The notes: generated from the sequence alone by a model not told the origin. Shown: positions 40,678 through 50,934, numbered from the stretch's first letter. The stretch: 64,000 bases of DNA from Halalkalibacter krulwichiae (GCF_002109385.1 NZ_CP020814.1:4425501-4489500); one strand, 5' to 3'. Numbers and translations: made by a program.

Positions 40678-40693
40678 CTATTCTCCTCCTTCA

Positions 40694-41833
40694 TCAAAAC
40701 AATAGCTGCTTGCTAATGACCATTCTTTGAATTTCGCTTGTTCCTTCATAGATTTCACAAACTTTAGCATCACGGAAATAGCGTTCAACAGGATACTCTT
40801 TTGTATAGCCGTACCCACCAAATACTTGAATCGCACTAATGGCAACATCCATTGCTGTTTTTGCTGCAAATAACTTTGCCATTGAAGCTTCTTTTTTACA
40901 AGGGAGCCCTTGATCTTTTAAATGTGCTGCACGATACACTAGTAGTTTCGCTGCTTCGACTTTCGTTGCCATGTCAGCAAGCTTAAAGGCAATCGCTTGC
41001 TGCTTACCGATTTCTTTGCCAAATTGTTTGCGCTCTTTTGCATAGTCTCTCGCTGCTTCAAAGGCTGCCTCGGCGATACCTAACGCTTGAGCAGCAATAC
41101 CTATCCGGCCAATTTCCAAATTAGCCATTGCAACCTTAAATCCATCGCCCAACTCTCCAAGTAAATTCGCTGCCGGTACTTGAGCGTTTTCAAATATAAG
41201 CTCTGTTGTATTCGACCCGTGTAGGCCCATCTTTTTTTCACTTTTGCCTATTTTCAACCCTGATGTGTCCTTGTCAACGATAAAAGCAGATATGCCCTTT
41301 GAGCTAGCATTAGGTGTTGTTTTAGCAAAGACAATGTACGTATCTGCTTCTCCGCCATTTGTAATGAACACTTTCGATCCGTTGAGTTTATAGACATCCC
41401 CCTCTTTCACAGCGGTTGTTTTTAAGCTCGCTGCATCAGAGCCAGAGCTAGGCTCCGTTAAGGCAAACGCACCTAAATAGGATCCAGTCGCAAGCTTCGG
41501 CACATACTTTTGCTTTTGTTCTTCAGTCCCAAAGTAAACGATTGGGTTCGTACCAACTGATGTATGAACGGATAAAATGACACCAACAGTCGCGCTCACC
41601 TTTGATAATTCATGGATGGCGATGATGTAGGAAGTGAAATCCATGCCTGAGCCAGCATATGCTTCTGGAATCGGGATGCCCATTAAGCCAAGCTCGCTCA
41701 TCTTTTCAATAAGAGGACGTGGAAACATCTCCTTCTCTTCCATCTTAGGAATCCACGGTCTTACTTCCTTTTCAGCAAAGTCTCGGACCATTTTTCGCAT
41801 CATTTCTTGTTCTACTGTAAATTGCAAGTTCAT
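40694..41833 (-). CDS. Acyl-CoA dehydrogenase (second copy in map order)
   Basis: 379 residues from the ATG at 41833 (GGGAGGTG upstream; an in-frame GTG at 41842 lies too close). Same family: AFALTEPSSGSDAASLKTTA, QALGIAEAAFEAARDYAKERKQFG, YEGTSEIQRMVISKQ. It clearly duplicates the neighbouring gene but has diverged throughout, which suggests different chain-length or branching preference, for example butyryl- versus isobutyryl-CoA (inference). Confidence 0.93.
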   Translation of the reverse strand: MNLQFTVEQEMMRKMVRDFAEKEVRPWIPKMEEKEMFPRPLIEKMSELGLMGIPIPEAYAGSGMDFTSYIIAIHELSKVSATVGVILSVHTSVGTNPIVYFGTEEQKQKYVPKLATGSYLGAFALTEPSSGSDAASLKTTAVKEGDVYKLNGSKVFITNGGEADTYIVFAKTTPNASSKGISAFIVDKDTSGLKIGKSEKKMGLHGSNTTELIFENAQVPAANLLGELGDGFKVAMANLEIGRIGIAAQALGIAEAAFEAARDYAKERKQFGKEIGKQQAIAFKLADMATKVEAAKLLVYRAAHLKDQGLPCKKEASMAKLFAAKTAMDVAISAIQVFGGYGYTKEYPVERYFRDAKVCEIYEGTSEIQRMVISKQLLF

Positions 41834-41866
41834 CGCTTGCACCTCCCTGCTGTAAGAAGCCCTTAC

Positions 41867-42718
41867 TTAGCGATACTGATAAAAACCCCGTCCTGTTTTC
41901 TTGCCGAGCCACCCTGCTTTTACATATTTACGTAAAAGCGGACACGGACGATATTTGTCATCTCCAAATCCTTCATGAAGTGTTTCCATAATGTAAAGAC
42001 ATGTATCAAGTCCAATAAAATCAGCTAGTGTGAGAGGTCCCATTGGGTGGTTCATGCCAAGCTTCATCACCTCATCTACCGCTTCCGGTGTAGCCACCCC
42101 TTCATAAACTGTGAAGATGGCTTCATTGATCATTGGCATTAGGATTCGATTGGAAACAAAACCAGGAAAGTCATTGACTTCAACAGGTGTTTTTCCTAGC
42201 GTTTTCGATAATGTGTCAACGACCTCATAGACTTCATCAGCTGTTGCCAAACCGCGAATCACTTCAACTAATTTCATAACGGGAACAGGATTCATAAAAT
42301 GCATGCCGATCACTTTTTCTGGACGCTTTGTTGCTGTAGCAATTTCCGTAATCGGCAACGAAGATGTATTCGTTGCTAAAATGGTGTGTCCAGGTGCAAG
42401 TTCATCTAATTTAGCAAAAAGCTCCTGCTTGATTTTCATGTTTTCAACTGCAGCTTCGATAATGAAGTCCGCCTTGCTCGCATCGTTTAGATGAACCGAT
42501 CGTTCAATCCGTTTAACTATTTCCTCTTTGTCAGTTGCCGTTATTTTTTCTTTTTCAACTTGTCTTGTAAGGTTTGTGTTTATTTGAGTAAGACCTCGTT
42601 CAACGAAATCGTCATTTAAGTCATGAAGGATCACCTGAAATCCGGCCATTGCATGAACTTGAGCAATTCCTGAACCCATTTGTCCTGCACCAATCACCAT
42701 CACTGTTTTAATATCCAC
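41867..42718 (-). CDS. hbd: 3-hydroxybutyryl-CoA dehydrogenase
   Basis: 283 residues of the single-function HAD type. The NAD motif [17 protein letters not shown] is at the N-terminus; [17 protein letters not shown] holds the catalytic His and Glu environment; the C-terminal dimerisation domain follows ([16 protein letters not shown]). It oxidises 3-hydroxyacyl-CoA to 3-ketoacyl-CoA with NAD. The start is GTG at 42718 after GGGGG. It sits 11 bases after the thiolase gene. Confidence 0.93.
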   Translation of the reverse strand: MDIKTVMVIGAGQMGSGIAQVHAMAGFQVILHDLNDDFVERGLTQINTNLTRQVEKEKITATDKEEIVKRIERSVHLNDASKADFIIEAAVENMKIKQELFAKLDELAPGHTILATNTSSLPITEIATATKRPEKVIGMHFMNPVPVMKLVEVIRGLATADEVYEVVDTLSKTLGKTPVEVNDFPGFVSNRILMPMINEAIFTVYEGVATPEAVDEVMKLGMNHPMGPLTLADFIGLDTCLYIMETLHEGFGDDKYRPCPLLRKYVKAGWLGKKTGRGFYQYR

Positions 42719-42729
42719 ATAATCGCCCC

Positions 42730-43905
42730 CTAGACTTCAATTAGTACTGCGTCACCTTGACCACCGCCGCTACAAATTGCTGCTATTCCAAGTCCTCCGC
42801 CCCTACGCTGTAACTCATAGGCAAGTGTCAAAATGATTCGTGTCCCACTCGCTCCAATTGGATGACCAAGTGCCACTGCCCCACCGTTGACATTGATCTT
42901 CTTTGAATCAAGAGAAGCGAGTTTCTGACTCGCTAACGCTACGGCTGCAAATGCTTCGTTAATTTCAAAAAGGGAAATATCTTCTGCCTGTAAACCTGTT
43001 TCGTTTAACAACTGGTTGATCACTAGTCCTGGCGTTTTCGGAAAATCCTCAGGTTTCGTCGCTAAAGCCGTGTGAGCTACAATCGTTGCTAGCGGCTTGA
43101 TCCCAGCTTGTTTCGCTTTTTGTTCCGACATTAACAACAGTGCCGCCGCTCCGTCATTAACTCCTGGTGCATTCCCTGCTGTAATTGTCCCATCCTTTGA
43201 AAATACAGGTTTCAGCTTTGCAAGTGTGTCAAGCGATGTATCCTTTCGCGGAGCTTCATCACGATCGACCATTAGCGGTTCTCCTTTTCGCTGTGGCACA
43301 GGTACAGCAACAATTTCATTTGCTAGTCTCTGAGATTCAATCGCTGCCATCGCTCTTTTATGGCTTTCGTAAGCCCATTGATCTTGCTCTTCTCTCTTAA
43401 TTTCCAACTCACGGGCAACCTTACTTCCGTATGTGCCCATATGCACGCCTGTAAAGGAACAAGTTAAGCCATCATAAATGAGCCCGTCAATCATCTCACT
43501 ATGGCCCATCCTCGATCCCCATCTTGCGTTTGGAAGATAATAGGGAGCATTACTCATTGATTCCATACCGCCAGCAATCACCACATCCGCCTCTCCTAAT
43601 CGAATCGCTCGATCACTAAGAGTGACACTCCTCATTCCTGAAGCACATACTTTGTTAATCGTTTCGGTCTTAACTGTCCAAGGCAGACCAGCTATATGAG
43701 CAGCTTGCCGCGAAGGAATTTGTCCTTGCCCAGCTTGCAAAACATTGCCCATAATTACTTCATCAACTTGCTCACTAGACCAATTGGCTCGTTTTAATGT
43801 TTCCCTAATCGCATAGCCGCCAAGCTCTGACGCCGTCATATCTTTTAACGCACCACCAAATTTTGCAAAAGGGGTCCTTGCTCCACTTACAATTACGGTT
43901 CTCAT
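42730..43905 (-). CDS. Acetyl-CoA acetyltransferase (thiolase)
   Basis: 391 residues, thiolase fold. The acyl-accepting Cys87 is in [10 protein letters not shown], His in GHPIGASG near residue 349, and a second Cys in ICSGGGQGD near the end. It cleaves 3-ketoacyl-CoA or condenses acetyl-CoA. It is the first gene of the thl-hbd-acd-acd-tetR-icmF run. A palindrome at 43933-43950 lies just upstream and is a good operator candidate. Confidence 0.93.
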   Translation of the reverse strand: MRTVIVSGARTPFAKFGGALKDMTASELGGYAIRETLKRANWSSEQVDEVIMGNVLQAGQGQIPSRQAAHIAGLPWTVKTETINKVCASGMRSVTLSDRAIRLGEADVVIAGGMESMSNAPYYLPNARWGSRMGHSEMIDGLIYDGLTCSFTGVHMGTYGSKVARELEIKREEQDQWAYESHKRAMAAIESQRLANEIVAVPVPQRKGEPLMVDRDEAPRKDTSLDTLAKLKPVFSKDGTITAGNAPGVNDGAAALLLMSEQKAKQAGIKPLATIVAHTALATKPEDFPKTPGLVINQLLNETGLQAEDISLFEINEAFAAVALASQKLASLDSKKINVNGGAVALGHPIGASGTRIILTLAYELQRRGGGLGIAAICSGGGQGDAVLIEV

Positions 43906-43932
43906 ACTTTCACTGCCTTTCTCTATTTAATG

Positions 43933-43950
43933 ACTGAACGCTCGCTCAGT
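43933..43950. promoter_or_regulatory. Palindromic operator candidate upstream of thiolase
   Basis: ACTGAACGCTCGCTCAGT: outer ACTGA/TCAGT and inner CG/CG pairs with one mismatch. The form suits a TetR dimer. It sits 28-45 bases before the thiolase start, and the cluster encodes a TetR, so I propose that pairing. Confidence 0.5.
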
Positions 43951-43962
43951 TATCGTCCGCAT

Positions 43963-43998
43963 ATCAAGCCCTGCTTCTTCAACTGAAGTGGGCTTGAT
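43963..43998 (-). terminator. Hairpin after fadF
   Basis: ATCAAGCCC (43963-43971) and GGGCTTGAT (43990-43998) with an inner CTTCA/TGAAG. No U-tract follows on the minus strand, so termination may be inefficient. Confidence 0.5.
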
Positions 43999-44028
43999 AC
44001 ATCTTATGAAAGCCTTTTCTTTTTTATT

Positions 44029-46131
44029 CTAGTGGCCGAGTTCCTTTTCCTGCCCGACTAAAGATTTTTCTATAATTTCGACTAAATCAAGCGTTTGAAC
44101 ATCTTCTTCTACTTCTTTTGCTTTTGTTCCATCACTTAACATCGTCAAACAGTACGGACAGCCACTGCCAATAACAGAAGGCTTCACTTCCAATGCTTGT
44201 TCCGTCCTGGCAACATTAATGCGCTGACCTTTATCTTCTTCCATCCACATCAAACCACCACCAGCTCCACAACACATCCCTTTATCACGGTTGCGCTCCA
44301 TCTCCACCATATTCACACCTGGAATCGCACGCAAAATGTCACGCGGCGGCTCGTAAACTTCATTGTAGCGGCCTAGATAACAAGAATCATGGTAGACGAT
44401 GGTTTCATTTACTTCATACTTAGGTTTAATTCGTCCTTCTTCAAGAAGTTTGGCAAGAAACTCTGTGTGGTGATACACCTCAACTCCTTCAAGTCCAAAC
44501 TCAGGGTACTCATTTTTAAATGTATTATAAGCGTGTGGGTCAATCGTGATGATCTTCTTAACATTATGCTTTTGGAACAACTCAATGTTTGCTGTTGCAA
44601 GCTCTTGAAATAAAAATTCATTCCCAAGTCGTCTTGGCGTGTCACCCGAGTTCTTCTCTTTGTTCCCGATAATCGCAAACTTCACTCCAGCTTCATTCAT
44701 CACTTTTGCAAATGACTGAGCAATTTTTTGACTGCGTTTATCATAAGAACCCATCGATCCTGCAAAAAATAAGAATTCAAACTCCTCTCCTGCTTTCTCC
44801 ATTTCTTTCACCGTTGGAACGTGAATATCGTCCCGGCCTTCACGCCAGTTTTCCCGTTCTTTTCGGCTAATCCCCCAAGGGTTGCCTTGGCGCTCAATGT
44901 TTGTCATCGCACGCTGCGCGTCTGCATCCATTTTTCCTTCTGTTAACACTAAATAACGACGTAAATCAATAATTTTATCGACGTGTTCATTCATCACCGG
45001 GCATTGGTCTTCACAATTACGACAGGTCGTACACGCCCAGATTTCTTCTTCTGTAATGACATCCCCAATTAAACTAACGTCATAACCAGCTGCTACTTCC
45101 TGACCGCCTGCACCTTGCATTGCCAGTTGGTTCGCTTTTGTATTGGAAAATGCAAATTCCGGTAGCCAAGCAGACTTCGATGTAACTGCCGCCCCCTTTT
45201 CCGTTAAGTGATCCCTCATCTTAACGATTAAATCCATCGGCGAGAGCAATTTTCCTGTACCGGTTGCTGGACACATATTCGTACATCGACCACACTCAAC
45301 ACAAGCATATAAATCCAATAGCTGTTTTTGATTAAAGTCTTCAACTTTATTAATACCGAATTTTTCCTGACTCTCATCTTCAAAGTTAATCGACGATAAT
45401 TGACCAACTTTATGTGTACGCCCGAGGAAGACATTAACTGGGCCCGCGATTAAGTGTGCGTGCTTTGATTGCGGGACATAAACAAGAAAGCTAAGCAAGA
45501 ATAATAAATGCATCCACCAAAATACAAAGAACAATCCACCTGCAACTGCTGGCGAAAGAAAACCAAAGACAGTAGCAATACTAGAAGCAATCGGTTCAAA
45601 TCCACTTATTGACTTGTCTAACCAAATGATTTCCATCCCTTTTGCAAGCAACTTCGACGTCATTAATCCGCCGATAAAGACCAAAACAAGTCCTGCTTTC
45701 CACCCACGTTTTAGACGAACAAGTTTCTCAATATATCGACGGTAAAAAGCCCACACAACAGCAATTAAAATCATGACAACAACAAGTTCTTGGAATAACG
45801 TAAAGTATGGATAGACAGGGCCAAATGGTAAATGAGAACCTATTGCAAGCCCCTTCCAAATCAAATCAATCGCTCCAAGCTGAACCATTAAGAAACCATA
45901 AAAGAACATAAGATGAATGATGCCACTTTTCTTATCTTTCATTAGTTTCTTTTGAGCAAATACATTAATCCAAATAGCATTGATTCGCTCCTTCATCGTG
46001 TGGTCAAACTCCGCCTTCTTTCCAAGCTTAATGTACTCATAACGCGTTTTTACAAGCGTTAAAAACAAATATACGGCATATCCAGTTACTAATAAGAACA
46101 TTAACCAATTAACCCATGTTAACGCTTCCAT
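44029..46131 (-). CDS. fadF: Membrane-bound Fe-S oxidoreductase FadF
   Basis: 700 residues. About five N-terminal membrane helices form a cytochrome b-like NarI-type domain. Two 4Fe-4S motifs follow (ACVECGRCTNMCPATG and ACTTCRNCEDQCPVM), then two CCG domains (DSCYLGRY with CCGAGGGLMW, and GSGCPYCLTML). It probably passes electrons from ETF of acyl-CoA dehydrogenases to quinone, as proposed for B. subtilis FadF (YwjF). GGGGTAG precedes the ATG. A FadR-like operator is 50-75 bases upstream. Confidence 0.93.
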   Translation of the reverse strand: MEALTWVNWLMFLLVTGYAVYLFLTLVKTRYEYIKLGKKAEFDHTMKERINAIWINVFAQKKLMKDKKSGIIHLMFFYGFLMVQLGAIDLIWKGLAIGSHLPFGPVYPYFTLFQELVVVMILIAVVWAFYRRYIEKLVRLKRGWKAGLVLVFIGGLMTSKLLAKGMEIIWLDKSISGFEPIASSIATVFGFLSPAVAGGLFFVFWWMHLLFLLSFLVYVPQSKHAHLIAGPVNVFLGRTHKVGQLSSINFEDESQEKFGINKVEDFNQKQLLDLYACVECGRCTNMCPATGTGKLLSPMDLIVKMRDHLTEKGAAVTSKSAWLPEFAFSNTKANQLAMQGAGGQEVAAGYDVSLIGDVITEEEIWACTTCRNCEDQCPVMNEHVDKIIDLRRYLVLTEGKMDADAQRAMTNIERQGNPWGISRKERENWREGRDDIHVPTVKEMEKAGEEFEFLFFAGSMGSYDKRSQKIAQSFAKVMNEAGVKFAIIGNKEKNSGDTPRRLGNEFLFQELATANIELFQKHNVKKIITIDPHAYNTFKNEYPEFGLEGVEVYHHTEFLAKLLEEGRIKPKYEVNETIVYHDSCYLGRYNEVYEPPRDILRAIPGVNMVEMERNRDKGMCCGAGGGLMWMEEDKGQRINVARTEQALEVKPSVIGSGCPYCLTMLSDGTKAKEVEEDVQTLDLVEIIEKSLVGQEKELGH

Positions 46132-46179
46132 TATTCTACCCCTTTCAAGTCCATTGTTTATTTACCATCATTATAGCAC

Positions 46180-46205
46180 AAAGTGAATGACCATTCATTC
46201 ACTTT
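46180..46205. promoter_or_regulatory. FadR-like operator upstream of fadF
   Basis: Perfect 11-base arms AAAGTGAATGA (46180-46190) and TCATTCACTTT (46195-46205) around CCAT. The core TGAATGACCATTCATTCA fits the FadR box of Bacillus as I remember it. It lies between fadF and divergent clsB. Confidence 0.8.
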
Positions 46206-46282
46206 CTTTAAACTTTTTTTCATGTTCTCGTCTTTATTGGTAAAAGCTAAAGACAGGACTCTTGTAGAAAGAAGGTTATGCT

Positions 46283-47479
46283 ATGAATGGATGGATTATG
46301 ACTCTTCTCATCTTAATAGCCATTATTGTTTGGCTGCGGATTGATTTTAAGTTAGGACTCAGGCAACAAAGAAGAGAAGCAACAAGACATGTTCAGAAGA
46401 CGAGATATAGCAAAGTGGATCTCCTGCCAACTGGCGATGATTTCTATAAACGCTTGTTTGCTGATATTCAACAAGCTACCGACCATGTTCACCTTCTTTT
46501 CTATATTTTTCGGGATGACCATATTGGCAATAAAATGTTAAAGGCATTAGAAGACAAAGCAAAAGAAGGAGTCGTCGTTCGACTTCTTGTTGATAAAATG
46601 GGTTGTAAAATCACTAAGAAAAAGAAAAAGGATTTGAAGAAAGCCGGTGTACTATTTGCTCATTCCCACCCTCTTTCTTTCCCTTATATCTTCTTTACCT
46701 TCAACAGAAGAAATCATCGGAAGTTAGCCATTATTGATGGAAGAGTTGGATACATTGGAGGGTACAATGTCGGGGATGAGTATTTAGGACGAGACCCCAA
46801 GTTTGGTCCATGGCGTGATTTCCACCTTCGACTTGACGGAGATGGTGTTCAAGATTTACAAGAACAGTTTCTGGAGGACTGGCAAACGGCGAAACAAAAA
46901 TATTCAAAAGAAGCATCGCATTATCCTCCATTAAATAAAGGAGATATTCCACTGCGAATCTTGCCAACAGATGGGACATATTTAGAGGAGACTTTCATTG
47001 ATCTCGTCAGGCAAGCAAAGGAAACACTCATCATTGGGACACCGTATTACATCCCTGGAAAGGCTCTACAAAAAGAAATGATTGAAGCAGCGAAAAGAGG
47101 CGTTGATGTCAAACTAATTGTTCCGAAAAAAGGCGACCACCCTCTTGTGAAAGAAGCAGCCTTTCCATACTTTGAACCATTGTTACAAGCGGGAGTGAGT
47201 GTTTATCAATATTATAGAGGCTTCTTCCATGCCAAAGTCGTAGTAGTCGATGATCAAGTCTGTGATGTCGGGACAGCAAATTTTGACCAACGCAGTTTTC
47301 ATATTAACCATGAAATCAACTGTTTAATTTATGATCCAACTTTTATTCACGGGTTGCTTACAGAAATAAAACATGATATTGGTATTTCTGAACGCCTTAC
47401 TATCGAGGCATATAAGAAAAGACCTTTATTTCAACGTGGCAAAGAAAAAGTGGCTACACTTGTTTCAGGATTGTTATAA
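46283..47479 (+). CDS. clsB: Minor cardiolipin synthase (YwjE/ClsB-like phospholipase D family)
   Basis: 398 residues. One N-terminal membrane helix (about 4-20), then two HKD motifs: His145-Lys147-Asp152 (NHRKLAIIDG) and His316-Lys318-Asp323 (FHAKVVVVDD). It condenses phosphatidylglycerol into cardiolipin. Only one membrane helix, versus two in ClsA, fits the YwjE class. It is divergent from fadF with the FadR-like operator between, as in B. subtilis. Confidence 0.9.
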   Translation: MNGWIMTLLILIAIIVWLRIDFKLGLRQQRREATRHVQKTRYSKVDLLPTGDDFYKRLFADIQQATDHVHLLFYIFRDDHIGNKMLKALEDKAKEGVVVRLLVDKMGCKITKKKKKDLKKAGVLFAHSHPLSFPYIFFTFNRRNHRKLAIIDGRVGYIGGYNVGDEYLGRDPKFGPWRDFHLRLDGDGVQDLQEQFLEDWQTAKQKYSKEASHYPPLNKGDIPLRILPTDGTYLEETFIDLVRQAKETLIIGTPYYIPGKALQKEMIEAAKRGVDVKLIVPKKGDHPLVKEAAFPYFEPLLQAGVSVYQYYRGFFHAKVVVVDDQVCDVGTANFDQRSFHINHEINCLIYDPTFIHGLLTEIKHDIGISERLTIEAYKKRPLFQRGKEKVATLVSGLL

Positions 47480-47482
47480 GAA

Positions 47483-47518
47483 GAAAGACCAAACCATCTT
47501 GTTACGGTTTGGTCTTTC
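47483..47518. terminator. Bidirectional terminator, clsB / hydrolase
   Basis: GAAAGACCAAACC (47483-47495) and GGTTTGGTCTTTC (47506-47518) are exact 13-bp arms between convergent genes. Confidence 0.9.
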
Positions 47519-47519
47519 T

Positions 47520-48296
47520 TTAATGATCCAATTGCTTTCTAGTCATCCAACCTTTAATAATTTCATTGCATTGAGCCGGTCTCTTTGTCGGTACTTGGTG
47601 GGCCACCCCACTTACTAGCACAACTTGTAAATCTTGCACTTGTTGATAAAACATTTTTATATATGGGCGCGCAACAATGTCATTTTCTCCATAAATCAAT
47701 AAAACAGGAACAGATAATTGGTTCAATCGATCGGTAGACACATATTGCTTTCCTTCCGTATAGATGGTTTGCAACGTTTTTGCATCAGCTTGCTTAATAA
47801 AATGAGCCATTTCTTTCTGATGCTGCTTTGAACGAAAGTGCGCGGCTGGCAATACGTACGAAAATAAAGGAAGCCATTCGTTTTTCGCAGCCCATATTCC
47901 TAAATCGAATTCTCTACCTAGTAAAAAGGTCGACACTTCAGGGAATCCACCAATTAAAATGACCCCTCTTGTTTTCTCTGGAAAGCGAAGCGCAAATTCC
48001 TGGGCTATTGAACCCCCGTTTGAGTAGCCACAAACTACAACAGGTGGCAACTTAAGCTTCTGAATTAGAGCATGAACCATTTCCGCTTGCCTAGAGACAC
48101 TAGTCTCTTCCACCCTCTTTGTACTTCTTCCGCTATCGACTAAATCAACATAAATTAATTGATAATATTGACTTAATTCCTTTTGATAACGAAATGTTTC
48201 AGATCCCATCACTGGTGGATGTATGAATACAAGAGGCGTTCCCTTGCCGTAGATTTCATAGTGCAAATGAAGACCTGACTTCTTTAAGAATGGCAA
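47520..48296 (-). CDS. Alpha/beta hydrolase
   Basis: 258 residues. The oxyanion region HPPVMGSE follows strand 3, the nucleophile elbow is GYSNGGS with Ser92, the acid is Asp in YGENDIVARP near residue 205, and the His is in SGVAHQVP near 233. Substrate unknown; the lid (about 120-180) is helical and hydrophobic. The next genes upstream (xapX-like and DUF456) are on the same strand. No operon-wide function is evident. Confidence 0.85.
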   Translation of the reverse strand: MPFLKKSGLHLHYEIYGKGTPLVFIHPPVMGSETFRYQKELSQYYQLIYVDLVDSGRSTKRVEETSVSRQAEMVHALIQKLKLPPVVVCGYSNGGSIAQEFALRFPEKTRGVILIGGFPEVSTFLLGREFDLGIWAAKNEWLPLFSYVLPAAHFRSKQHQKEMAHFIKQADAKTLQTIYTEGKQYVSTDRLNQLSVPVLLIYGENDIVARPYIKMFYQQVQDLQVVLVSGVAHQVPTKRPAQCNEIIKGWMTRKQLDH

Positions 48297-48322
48297 CGCA
48301 GCGCCCTCCTTCTATAATTCAA

Positions 48323-48493
48323 TTACGACTGAATAATGGGAAGCAACCAATGGTAAAGTTTATAACCTAAATAGACACCTACAATCCCCATAACCCCAGC
48401 TAAAGCAGGAGGAGCAGGAATTGGCAACTTAATTAACGCAAAGACAAATCCAACAATCAATCCAGCTATCAGCGCGAGTATCACTTCTTGCAT
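48323..48493 (-). CDS. XapX-like small membrane protein (DUF1427)
   Basis: 56 residues. GAAGGGAT precedes the ATG at 48493. The protein begins MQEVILALIAGLIVGFVFAL and continues with KLPIPAPPALAG, a strong mark of the XapX family, then a second helix ending GYKLYHWLLP. Two membrane helices around a proline-rich hinge. The family's function is unknown beyond association with xanthosine transport in E. coli. It lies between the DUF456 gene and the hydrolase gene. Confidence 0.85.
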   Translation of the reverse strand: MQEVILALIAGLIVGFVFALIKLPIPAPPALAGVMGIVGVYLGYKLYHWLLPIIQS

Positions 48494-48553
48494 GTTATCC
48501 CTTCTTTCTCTTCTTACTATGTGTGAAAAAAATTTTTTTATCCGAGCTCACTC

Positions 48554-49036
48554 TTACCAAATGACTTCAATAAAAAACCAAATAACCATTACAAGCTGAA
48601 GAATTGCTTTGGCAAATGTACCACTTAAAAAAGCAAATAACGAAGCTGTTGCTACTTTGGCAGCGTGACTCGGGTCTTTACTTGTAAGCATTTCTGCTAT
48701 AAATACAAGAATGAACGGAACAATGATTAATCCAAACGGCGGATACACAAACGAACCAACGATCACACCGACCGCTGCCATACGTTCTCCCCATTTAGAT
48801 CCTTTATACTTCTTTACGAAAAATTGGCTCGCAATCAAATCTGACACTAAAATTAATAACGTTAATAGCCCTGTTCCGGCCCAAAACCAAACCGAAAGCT
48901 GTCCTGCTTCGACCAGAAAGGCATAAAGTAAAAAACCACCCCACAACGCCGCGACAGAAGGGATAATCGGAAAAATCAATCCAACAAAACTTACAATGAA
49001 CAAAGCAATGATGAGAATCCAATAAAAAATCTCCAT
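48554..49036 (-). CDS. DUF456-family membrane protein
   Basis: 160 residues from the ATG at 49036 (GGGGG five bases upstream; an in-frame TTG at 49048 overlaps it). About five hydrophobic segments with glycine-rich turns (GLIFPIIPSVAALWGGFLLYA and GVIVGSFVYPPFG, each a helix-loop unit), the two-fold repeat typical of DUF456 (YqgC-like). The SKWGERMAA segment between is conserved. No biochemical role is known. Confidence 0.8.
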   Translation of the reverse strand: MEIFYWILIIALFIVSFVGLIFPIIPSVAALWGGFLLYAFLVEAGQLSVWFWAGTGLLTLLILVSDLIASQFFVKKYKGSKWGERMAAVGVIVGSFVYPPFGLIIVPFILVFIAEMLTSKDPSHAAKVATASLFAFLSGTFAKAILQLVMVIWFFIEVIW

Positions 49037-49218
49037 AAGTACCCCCAATAAAGAAGTCTCTTATCTAGCTTGTGCTACGACCTTAAAAATTAACTATTTT
49101 CTCTCCAAATGAAGATAATGACAATTCAAATCTTCACTCATTCAGTATTGGCCAATTTTCAAATATATGAATGAAAGACTTATTTTACCAGTGAACAGGC
49201 TGTCTTGGCGAAAAAAGA

Positions 49219-49245
49219 GCCTGTAATCGAAAGATGATTACAGGC
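49219..49245 (-). terminator. Terminator of argS
   Basis: GCCTGTAATC (49219-49228) and GATTACAGGC (49236-49245) form an exact 10-bp stem; the minus strand continues TCTTTTTT. Confidence 0.9.
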
Positions 49246-49263
49246 ATGATGACATTCAACCTC

Positions 49264-50934
49264 TTACATTTTCTCTGGTGCTTTTACTCCGACTAGTGCA
49301 AGGGCATTTTTAATTGTTGTTTGCGTTGCTTTCATTAGCGCAAGTCGAGCGCATGAAGCTGTTTTATTTTCAGGATCAATGACGCGCTCTGCATTATAGA
49401 AACTGTGTAGTGTTGATGCTAGGTCATGAACGTAGTTTGTAATGCGGTGCGGCATTTGCTTTTCTGCTGCTTCTGCAACAATTTCAGGGAAGGCCCCGAT
49501 TGCTTTTAATAAGTCATAAGCCTTTTCTGATGAGAGTACCGATAGATCGGTTGTTTCATCAAATGTAAGCCCTTGTTCTTCCCCTTGACGAAGCATGCTG
49601 CATACGCGAGCATGAGCGTACTGAACGTAATAAACAGGGTTTTCGTTTGATTTTGAAACAGCTAAGTCCATATCGAAGTCAAGTTGTGAATCCGTGCTAC
49701 GCATCGCAAAGAAGTAACGAGTTGCATCAGTTCCTACTTCCTCCATTAGATCACGTAGTGTGACTGCTTTTCCTGTCCGTTTACTCATCTTTACTTTTTC
49801 GCCGCCTTGGAACAAGCTCACCATTTGGATAATTTGAACATCAAGTTGTTCAGGTGCATATCCTAAAGCTTGGATCGCTGCTTTCATCCGCGGAATATAA
49901 CCGTGGTGATCGGCTCCCCAAATGTTAATTAACTTTTCAAATCCACGGTTCATTTTATCTTGGTGATAAGCGATATCTGGCGTTAAATACGTATAGCTTC
50001 CATCATTTTTTATAAGGACACGGTCTTTATCGTCGCCATAAGCCGTTGAACGGAACCATGTAGCGCCTTCCTCTTCGAACGTTTCACCTTTTTCTTTTAG
50101 TACTTGTAATGTTTCAATAACTTTCCCTGACTCATATAAAGATGTTTCAGAAAACCAGTTGTCAAATTCAACACGATATTCTTGCAGATCAACCTTAATT
50201 TTCTCAAGCTCTTTCTCAAGGCCATATTGACGTAAAAAGGCGTGGCGTTCACTCTCTGAAACATGAACAAATTGATCACCATACTCATCTGCTAATGCTT
50301 GTCCAAATCCAATGATATCTGAACCATGGTACCCATCTTCTGGCATGGCTTTCTCTAAACCTAATGCTTGATAGTAACGAGCTTCTAATGAATACGTTAA
50401 ATTATTAATTTGGTTACCAGCATCATTAATGTAGTATTCACGTTCTACATCATAGCCCGCTTTTGCAAGTATATTACAAAGCGCATCCCCTACTGCTGCT
50501 CCACGCGCATGTCCTAAATGCAGTGTTCCAGTCGGATTCGCAGAGACAAACTCTACTTGAATTCGTTTTCCACCGCCAACATTCGTTTCGCCATATGTAT
50601 CTTTAGCTTGTAGTACAGTCGGAATGACGTCACGTAAATAACTATTATCCATGAAGAAGTTAATGAAGCCAGGGCCAGCGATTTCTACTTTTTCAACTGA
50701 AGCACGTTCATTGTTTAGATTCGCCAGTAATTCTTCTGCAATAATACGAGGAGCCTTTTTCGCTACACGCGCTAACTGCATAGCCATGTTGGTTGCATAA
50801 TCACCATGTGCTTTATCCTTTGGCGTTTCAAGAACAACTTCTGGGATCTCTGACCGCTCAGCCAAACCAGCTGCTTCAATTGCCAAGATAATCTCATCTT
50901 TCAGTTGCTGCTTAATTTGTTCTACACTATTCAT
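49264..50934 (-). CDS. argS: Arginyl-tRNA synthetase
   Basis: 556 residues. An N-terminal Arg-N domain (about 1-85), the HIGH-like HLGH in [15 protein letters not shown], a KMSKRTGK motif, and the DALR anticodon-binding domain with [19 protein letters not shown]. It charges tRNA-Arg. Its ATG at 50934 overlaps the ywiB stop (ATGA-type overlap of four bases), so the pair is coupled. Confidence 0.97.
   Translation of the reverse strand: MNSVEQIKQQLKDEIILAIEAAGLAERSEIPEVVLETPKDKAHGDYATNMAMQLARVAKKAPRIIAEELLANLNNERASVEKVEIAGPGFINFFMDNSYLRDVIPTVLQAKDTYGETNVGGGKRIQVEFVSANPTGTLHLGHARGAAVGDALCNILAKAGYDVEREYYINDAGNQINNLTYSLEARYYQALGLEKAMPEDGYHGSDIIGFGQALADEYGDQFVHVSESERHAFLRQYGLEKELEKIKVDLQEYRVEFDNWFSETSLYESGKVIETLQVLKEKGETFEEEGATWFRSTAYGDDKDRVLIKNDGSYTYLTPDIAYHQDKMNRGFEKLINIWGADHHGYIPRMKAAIQALGYAPEQLDVQIIQMVSLFQGGEKVKMSKRTGKAVTLRDLMEEVGTDATRYFFAMRSTDSQLDFDMDLAVSKSNENPVYYVQYAHARVCSMLRQGEEQGLTFDETTDLSVLSSEKAYDLLKAIGAFPEIVAEAAEKQMPHRITNYVHDLASTLHSFYNAERVIDPENKTASCARLALMKATQTTIKNALALVGVKAPEKM

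Noticed and set aside
39532..41833. Frameshifted duplicate of one acyl-CoA dehydrogenase
   Set aside because: Both copies are full length with all motifs and separate ribosome sites, so they are true paralogues.
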